Assembly: GCA_016936695.1 (NCBI GenBank)
Contig: JAFGXK010000162.1
Coordinates: 1 to 17,453 of the forward strand
Direction of reading: 5' to 3'
Length of the DNA: 17,453 bases
Source of the DNA: Bacteroidales bacterium
GTDB lineage: Bacteria; Bacteroidota; Bacteroidia; Bacteroidales; VadinHA17
Shown here: positions 13,528-17,453 of the stretch, in pieces
Layout of the letters: every line of letters begins with the position of its first letter
How positions within the stretch are numbered: position 1 is the first letter of the stretch
Program-made: the position numbers and the translations under genes
Notes under the pieces: generated by a model
What the model saw: the letters and a program-made list of their open reading frames with translations, nothing else
What the model was told of the DNA's origin: nothing
Databases searched by the model: none

Positions 13528-15471
13528 TTAGTTTTTCTTTTCCAGGCTGCCGTTTAACGCCTGCTTCGCCGATTTGTATTCAGGAACAAGGAGCTCAAAA
13601 AAATCAACTACTTCGACGTCGCTAAGTCCGTAAACATTCCTAAGTGATGCAATAACATGCAGAACCTCTGTTTTATAGTCCTTCCTGTCGACTTTAGCAA
13701 CCTTGATTTTTTCGTGGTGGGTTGGCTGGATTTCCTCTTCGGCAGAAAGGAGTTCCTCATATAGCTTTTCTCCCGGCCGAAGCCCGGTATATTCTATTTT
13801 TATGTCCTTGCCTGGTTCAAGGCCGGAAAGTTTTATCATGTTTACTGCCAGATCTGCAATCCTTACAGGCTTGCCCATATCGAACACGAATATCTCTCCT
13901 CCGTTTCCCATGAAACCCGCCTCAAGTACCAGCTGACATGCTTCAGGAATGGTCATAAAATAGCGTGTAATATCGGGATGAGTAACAGTAACAGGTCCGC
14001 CTTCCTCAATTTGTCTTTTAAACAGGGGTATTACCGATCCGTTTGATCCAAGCACATTTCCGAACCTTGTAATTACAAATTGGGTCTTTACACCATTCTT
14101 CATCGATTTTGTCTGTACGAGCATTTCACAGACTCTCTTCGATGCTCCCATTATATTGGTCGGATTGACAGATTTATCGGTGGAAATCATTACGAATTTC
14201 TTAACTCCGAACTTAACGGAAAGTTCCACCATATTTCTTGTTCCTCCCACATTGACACGCAAAGCTTCATGGGGATTTGCCTCCATGAGTGGAACATGCT
14301 TGTAGGCTGCTGCATGAAAAACAACTTCGGGACGATAAGTTGTGAAGATCTGCTCCATCTTTTCCAAATTGGTTACATCGGCCAGCCTTGTTTTGAACTT
14401 CATATGTCCGAAGTTCTTTCTGAGTTCATTTTCCAGATGAAATACAGGTGTTTCTGCCTGATCAACCAGAATGACATTGTGTGTTCCGAACCTTGAAAGC
14501 TGGCGGACAATCTCCGATCCAATCGATCCGGCTGCTCCGGTTACAAGAATAGTCTTTTTGGACAATCCCTTCCTGATTGCATCAAGGTTGAGCTTAATGG
14601 GTTCCCGTCCAAGAAGATCTTCAAGCTTTACCTTCTGGAGCTGCCGAACCTCCAGCTGTCCGTTTAACCACTTGTCAAGTGCAGGTGTCTCGAGAATCTC
14701 TATATTAAGGGATATGGCCTTGCGAATTATCTCGCTTTTTTTCACGGGATTAAGATTGGCAATAGCCAGAACCAGAGTCTGTATCCTGTGTTTATTTATA
14801 AAACCCGGATTCAGAATATCCGAATTATATACAGAAATGTCATTGATCTTTTTCCCGTGAAGCTGTCTGTTGTCATCAATAAACCCGCTGACATTGAAGC
14901 CTCCCCTGGGGTCACTTACAAGAACACGCTTCACAACAAATCCCATCTCTCCTGCCCCGTAGATTAGAACTCTCTTATTCAGACCCTTGTATGAATGATG
15001 CGCGAACCTGAACAGCACCTTTACCGTAATTCTCATGTAAAAGAAATAAACGGTTATCAGCACATAATGTATAAGCAGAATCGATACAGGTATTGTGAAG
15101 TACTGACCAAAATGATACTTCTTACTTACAAGGGAGAAAAGTACAATTACGATCGCCGAGACTGACGTGGTGAGAAAGACCAACGTGATGTCGGTTAAAG
15201 TTGTATGGCGTATAAGACCGGCATAGGAGCGAAACGAAAGAATAAAGACAGTATAAACGAATAAGGTGATCAGACCGTGCAGGACAGCCATTTCCATTGG
15301 AAAGTCCCCCGGCACAAAATTGTACCTGAGCAAATATGCTATAATAAAGGTTAGAAAGACCGAGAACATATCATGCATGAACAGGGTCCATCTGGGTACA
15401 GAATACTTATGAAAGAATCCGGATGCAAGTTTCCTTATTTTGTCCTTGATTCCCGTGTTTATTATACGCAT
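13528..15471 (-). CDS. Membrane-bound nucleotide-sugar 4,6-dehydratase, CapD/WbpM type
   Basis: This is a probable UDP-GlcNAc 4,6-dehydratase, starting synthesis of 6-deoxy amino sugars for capsule, O-antigen or glycoprotein glycans. At 647 residues it is the long membrane form. Four N-terminal membrane helices lie at about 32-50, 62-80, 94-115 and 125-148. A first nucleotide-binding fold follows (KRVLIYGAGEMG, 167-178), then the catalytic SDR domain with VTGAAGSIGSE (310-320), HAAAYKHVPLME (386-397) and ISTDKSVNPTNIMGASKR (429-446). The YxxxK tyrosine is replaced by methionine (Met441/Lys445), the Ser-Met-Lys arrangement known from WbpM. GLRPGEKLYEELLS near the C-terminus is also typical. 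A consensus promoter at 15525-15555 makes it a single-gene unit, converging with the tRNA. Possible products include UDP-4-keto-6-deoxy-GlcNAc, a precursor of bacillosamine, QuiNAc or FucNAc; the aminotransferase or reductase that would decide is not in the window. Confidence 0.92.
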   Translation of the reverse strand: MRIINTGIKDKIRKLASGFFHKYSVPRWTLFMHDMFSVFLTFIIAYLLRYNFVPGDFPMEMAVLHGLITLFVYTVFILSFRSYAGLIRHTTLTDITLVFLTTSVSAIVIVLFSLVSKKYHFGQYFTIPVSILLIHYVLITVYFFYMRITVKVLFRFAHHSYKGLNKRVLIYGAGEMGFVVKRVLVSDPRGGFNVSGFIDDNRQLHGKKINDISVYNSDILNPGFINKHRIQTLVLAIANLNPVKKSEIIRKAISLNIEILETPALDKWLNGQLEVRQLQKVKLEDLLGREPIKLNLDAIRKGLSKKTILVTGAAGSIGSEIVRQLSRFGTHNVILVDQAETPVFHLENELRKNFGHMKFKTRLADVTNLEKMEQIFTTYRPEVVFHAAAYKHVPLMEANPHEALRVNVGGTRNMVELSVKFGVKKFVMISTDKSVNPTNIMGASKRVCEMLVQTKSMKNGVKTQFVITRFGNVLGSNGSVIPLFKRQIEEGGPVTVTHPDITRYFMTIPEACQLVLEAGFMGNGGEIFVFDMGKPVRIADLAVNMIKLSGLEPGKDIKIEYTGLRPGEKLYEELLSAEEEIQPTHHEKIKVAKVDRKDYKTEVLHVIASLRNVYGLSDVEVVDFFELLVPEYKSAKQALNGSLEKKN

Positions 15472-15524
15472 TTCAGAATTCAGTTTTCAAACTGCACTAC
15501 CAAACCTGTGAGCAATTTGTCATT

Positions 15525-15555
15525 CAAATTTAACGAATAAAGCTTAATCAACAAA
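15525..15555 (-). promoter_or_regulatory. Bacteroidota-type promoter for the CapD/WbpM-type gene
   Basis: On the minus strand TTTG (15555-15552), a 19 bp spacer and TAAATTTG (15532-15525) match the consensus exactly. The start near 15518 leaves a leader of about 47 bases. I see no coding region or other clear structure in the rest of the 254 bp gap (15472-15725). Confidence 0.78.
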
Positions 15556-15725
15556 ACCAATACAATTCCAAAGTACCTCAAAATGAGACATTTTTACATT
15601 GCCAACCCGTCAAAAATGCCCGTATGTCAAAAGAATAAAACTCTTTGATGCCTGATTAACAGCCATTGATCAAAATAAGCTTTTTTTTAATATTCAGCCT
15701 TATTAGGGCGGAAAAAAAGGTCTGG

Positions 15726-17021
15726 TTACTTTTTAAGTACTCCTATCAGCCAGTTCTGAAGACGGATGTTTTGCTCCTGGAATGTCCAATGTCCTGTTTC
15801 AAGCGCAAGATGCAGTTCTTTAGGAGCAGTTATGACGTTGTAGGCAGCGTACATGGATGTTGGCGGGCATGTCTCGTCGTTGAAACCCCATGTGTAATTA
15901 CCCGTAGCCTTTAGCTCCCTTGCAAAATTCACGACATCATAATATGGTATTGTTTCAAGCTTCTCCTTAAGATTATGATACTTCACATTATTCTTGTCGA
16001 AGAAATGTGGCCATCCTCCTGCCCTTCCTGACAAATACCCCGTTACGTCGGACAGTGCAGGATATAATGAAGCAAGGTATTTCACCCTTGAGTCAAGGGA
16101 GGCTGTTATAATGGAAAGAGCTCCACCCTGACTTCCACCGGTTACTGCAAGGCTTGATCCGTCGTACTGGGGTAGTGAAGCGATGAAATCATTGGCCCTT
16201 ACGCAACCCAGATATACCCTTTTATAATAGTACCTGTCGCGGTTGTCCATATTGTTGGTCCAGTATTCTCTCAGACCACCGCTGCCCAGGTCAAGATACA
16301 CCCCCGGATCAAGATTCACCGGAACTCCGTGAATTCCAATCACGAAAGTAATGACACCCCGTTCCGCGAGGTTAAGGTCGGGCGAATAAGCCCTCACCCC
16401 TGCCCCGGGTACCTCAAGTATTGCCGGATACTTTCCTTCCTTTCTGGGTATTGATACAATACCATATATCCTCGAGTTGCCAATGTTCTGAATACTGACA
16501 TGATAAACATTGGTCTTTTCCGTGCATCGCTCCGGAATAAGCGTCATTCTTGGATTTATGGGGACTTTATCAAGCTCAGCTTTGGCTGCATCCCAAAAAG
16601 CCCTGAAATCTCCGGGGTACTTCACTGTAGGCGTTATGGCCAGGGGACTGAAACCGGCAGTGGCAAGACCCCTGTATCTCCGACCCTCAAAATCAACAGT
16701 CACAATACAACGGAGGAAACCCGGGGATGACATTGTACCTCCATTCAGTTCAAATGGTTTTCCGTCCAAAATAACTGAATCCTTTTTCACAGGTTCCATC
16801 TTTTCCGGTCCTACCTCATAGTACGCTTTAACCCCCTTCAGAGGATTTTGATGATAGAATACCTGGATGGTAAAGCTGGCCTTTTCTCCGGTCCTGTATT
16901 GCCAGTCTTCATGATCGGGCGATACAATTATTTTAATCATCTGCTCGGGCATCTGGCCATATAATGCGCCACATGCAAGCAAACATGCTGAAATGAACAG
17001 TCCTGAAATAAGCTTTTTCAT
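15726..17021 (-). CDS. Secreted acetylxylan-esterase/cephalosporin-deacetylase-like hydrolase (CE7, AXE1 family)
   Basis: This is an alpha/beta hydrolase that probably removes acetyl groups from plant-type oligosaccharides or related substrates. The 431 residues begin with a signal peptide (about 1-22). Cleavage before Gln23 (GALYG/Q) is typical of the phylum, but LLAC at 14-17 could also be a lipobox, so free versus lipid-anchored form is open. Residues about 26-125 look like an Ig-type domain, which the short CE7 enzymes lack. The esterase domain covers 130-431. The catalytic Ser297 lies in VTGGSQGGALS, Asp382 in GFNDETCPP and His411 in LETGHW, all in CE7 order. RANDFIASLPQYDGS before the nucleophile is also characteristic. 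The gene begins 12 bp after the MFS transporter stop codon, so the two are probably co-transcribed. No SusC/SusD pair or other glycan enzyme is in view, so the substrate is not fixed by context. Confidence 0.88.
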   Translation of the reverse strand: MKKLISGLFISACLLACGALYGQMPEQMIKIIVSPDHEDWQYRTGEKASFTIQVFYHQNPLKGVKAYYEVGPEKMEPVKKDSVILDGKPFELNGGTMSSPGFLRCIVTVDFEGRRYRGLATAGFSPLAITPTVKYPGDFRAFWDAAKAELDKVPINPRMTLIPERCTEKTNVYHVSIQNIGNSRIYGIVSIPRKEGKYPAILEVPGAGVRAYSPDLNLAERGVITFVIGIHGVPVNLDPGVYLDLGSGGLREYWTNNMDNRDRYYYKRVYLGCVRANDFIASLPQYDGSSLAVTGGSQGGALSIITASLDSRVKYLASLYPALSDVTGYLSGRAGGWPHFFDKNNVKYHNLKEKLETIPYYDVVNFARELKATGNYTWGFNDETCPPTSMYAAYNVITAPKELHLALETGHWTFQEQNIRLQNWLIGVLKK

Positions 17022-17033
17022 AATTTTTATGTT

Positions 17034-17453
17034 TTATTGTTGGGTTGATTTTTCCGTAAGTATTCCCTGACGGGGAAGAAATGATACAATAAGCGCTCCG
17101 GTAAGTGCTATCGCAATAAGCACTGTGAAACCAAACGTATAGCTCTTAAGGGCTTCATTGTACAACATGCCCACCATCATCGGTGAGAGCGACTCCGCTA
17201 TTCCGTCTGCCACAAGGATAATGCCCATTACCCTGCCCAGCATTCTAACACCGAACAGGTCGCCTGCCATCAGTGGAATTATCATATAATCACCGCCAAG
17301 ACCTATCCCGAAAATGACTGCAAAAATGTACAGCCTTCCGGGGAAGTCAGGCATCAGTAGCAGGGGAATAGATGCTCCTACAACTATATATATCAGTATC
17401 ATGACATATTTTCTGGGGAAGAGGTCAGCAAGCATCCCCATTAATACTCTGCC
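17034..17453 (-). CDS. MFS transporter, C-terminal part (start beyond window edge)
   Basis: The reading frame is open to the right edge and encodes the last 139 residues of a major facilitator superfamily transporter. The visible part begins GRVLMGMLADLFPRKYVM, which matches the charged cytoplasmic loop between helices 8 and 9 (repeat of the G-x-L-a-D-r-x-G-r-k motif). About four hydrophobic helices then follow: near VMILIYIVVGASIPLLL, IFAVIFGIGLGGDY, GIILVADGIAES through VGML, and FTVLIAIALTGALIVSFL. The tail ends in TEKSTQQ. The substrate cannot be told from this portion. Co-location with the esterase (12 bp gap) suggests uptake of a sugar, oligosaccharide or sugar-acid product. Confidence 0.88.
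   Translation of the reverse strand, partial: GRVLMGMLADLFPRKYVMILIYIVVGASIPLLLMPDFPGRLYIFAVIFGIGLGGDYMIIPLMAGDLFGVRMLGRVMGIILVADGIAESLSPMMVGMLYNEALKSYTFGFTVLIAIALTGALIVSFLPRQGILTEKSTQQ

Noticed and set aside
15472..15725. Possible small gene or RNA in the 254 bp gap before the CapD-type gene
   Set aside because: Apart from the promoter at 15525-15555 I see no coding pattern or stable stem. The short GCC/GGC pairing near 15700 is too weak to call a terminator.
1..17453. Defence system, phage, integrative element or CRISPR array
   Set aside because: No integrase, transposase, direct-repeat array, toxin-antitoxin pair or nuclease/helicase cluster is visible. The tRNA-Arg gene has no downstream duplicate of its 3' end, so there is no sign of an attachment site in use.

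Overview
The window looks like an ordinary chromosomal segment of a member of the Bacteroidota, probably a Bacteroidales or Marinilabiliales relative. Two lines of evidence support this. Several gene starts are preceded by the phylum's own promoter pattern (TTTG, about 19 bp, TAnnTTTG) and most lack a Shine-Dalgarno sequence. The protein families are also typical of the phylum: ribonuclease Y beside a ZapA homologue, a large AsmA-like protein, M23 and C69 peptidases, and a CapD-type dehydratase. Base composition is moderate and even. I see no insertion sequence, phage gene, CRISPR array, integrase or other sign of a mobile island.

Layout. Positions 1-4550 are one minus-strand run. In transcription order it holds a small coiled-coil protein, ZapA, a structured RNA that I read as a 6S RNA (ssrS) candidate, ribonuclease Y, a UDP-GlcNAc 2-epimerase (WecB type), and a WbpP-type UDP-GlcNAc 4-epimerase cut by the left edge. 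A divergent promoter region (4551-4675) separates this run from a plus-strand M23 peptidase. The peptidase converges almost end to end with a minus-strand sugar nucleotidyltransferase. Then come plus-strand cutC, a secreted C69 dipeptidase and rplS (ribosomal protein L19), the last ending at a strong terminator. A 940-residue AsmA-like protein lies on the minus strand. It is followed by a plus-strand tRNA-Arg(ACG) with its own promoter and terminator, and a minus-strand CapD/WbpM-type membrane dehydratase. At the right edge an MFS transporter (cut) and a CE7-type esterase form a minus-strand pair.

How the genes fit together. Four proteins (WbpP-like, WecB, the nucleotidyltransferase and the CapD-like dehydratase) belong to nucleotide-sugar metabolism for surface polysaccharide. 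They are scattered among housekeeping genes rather than gathered in one locus, and no glycosyltransferase, flippase or polymerase is present. ZapA, ribonuclease Y, L19, the tRNA and the 6S-like RNA are core functions. The M23 peptidase, C69 peptidase, AsmA-like protein and esterase act in or beyond the inner membrane.

I found no convincing new multi-gene system. The observations most worth checking are the structured RNA and its tight spacing to rny, the run of 11-residue repeats at the C-terminus of the AsmA-like protein, and the paired changes (A19-U56, A15-U48) in the tRNA tertiary contacts. No gene-free stretch exceeds about 255 bases.
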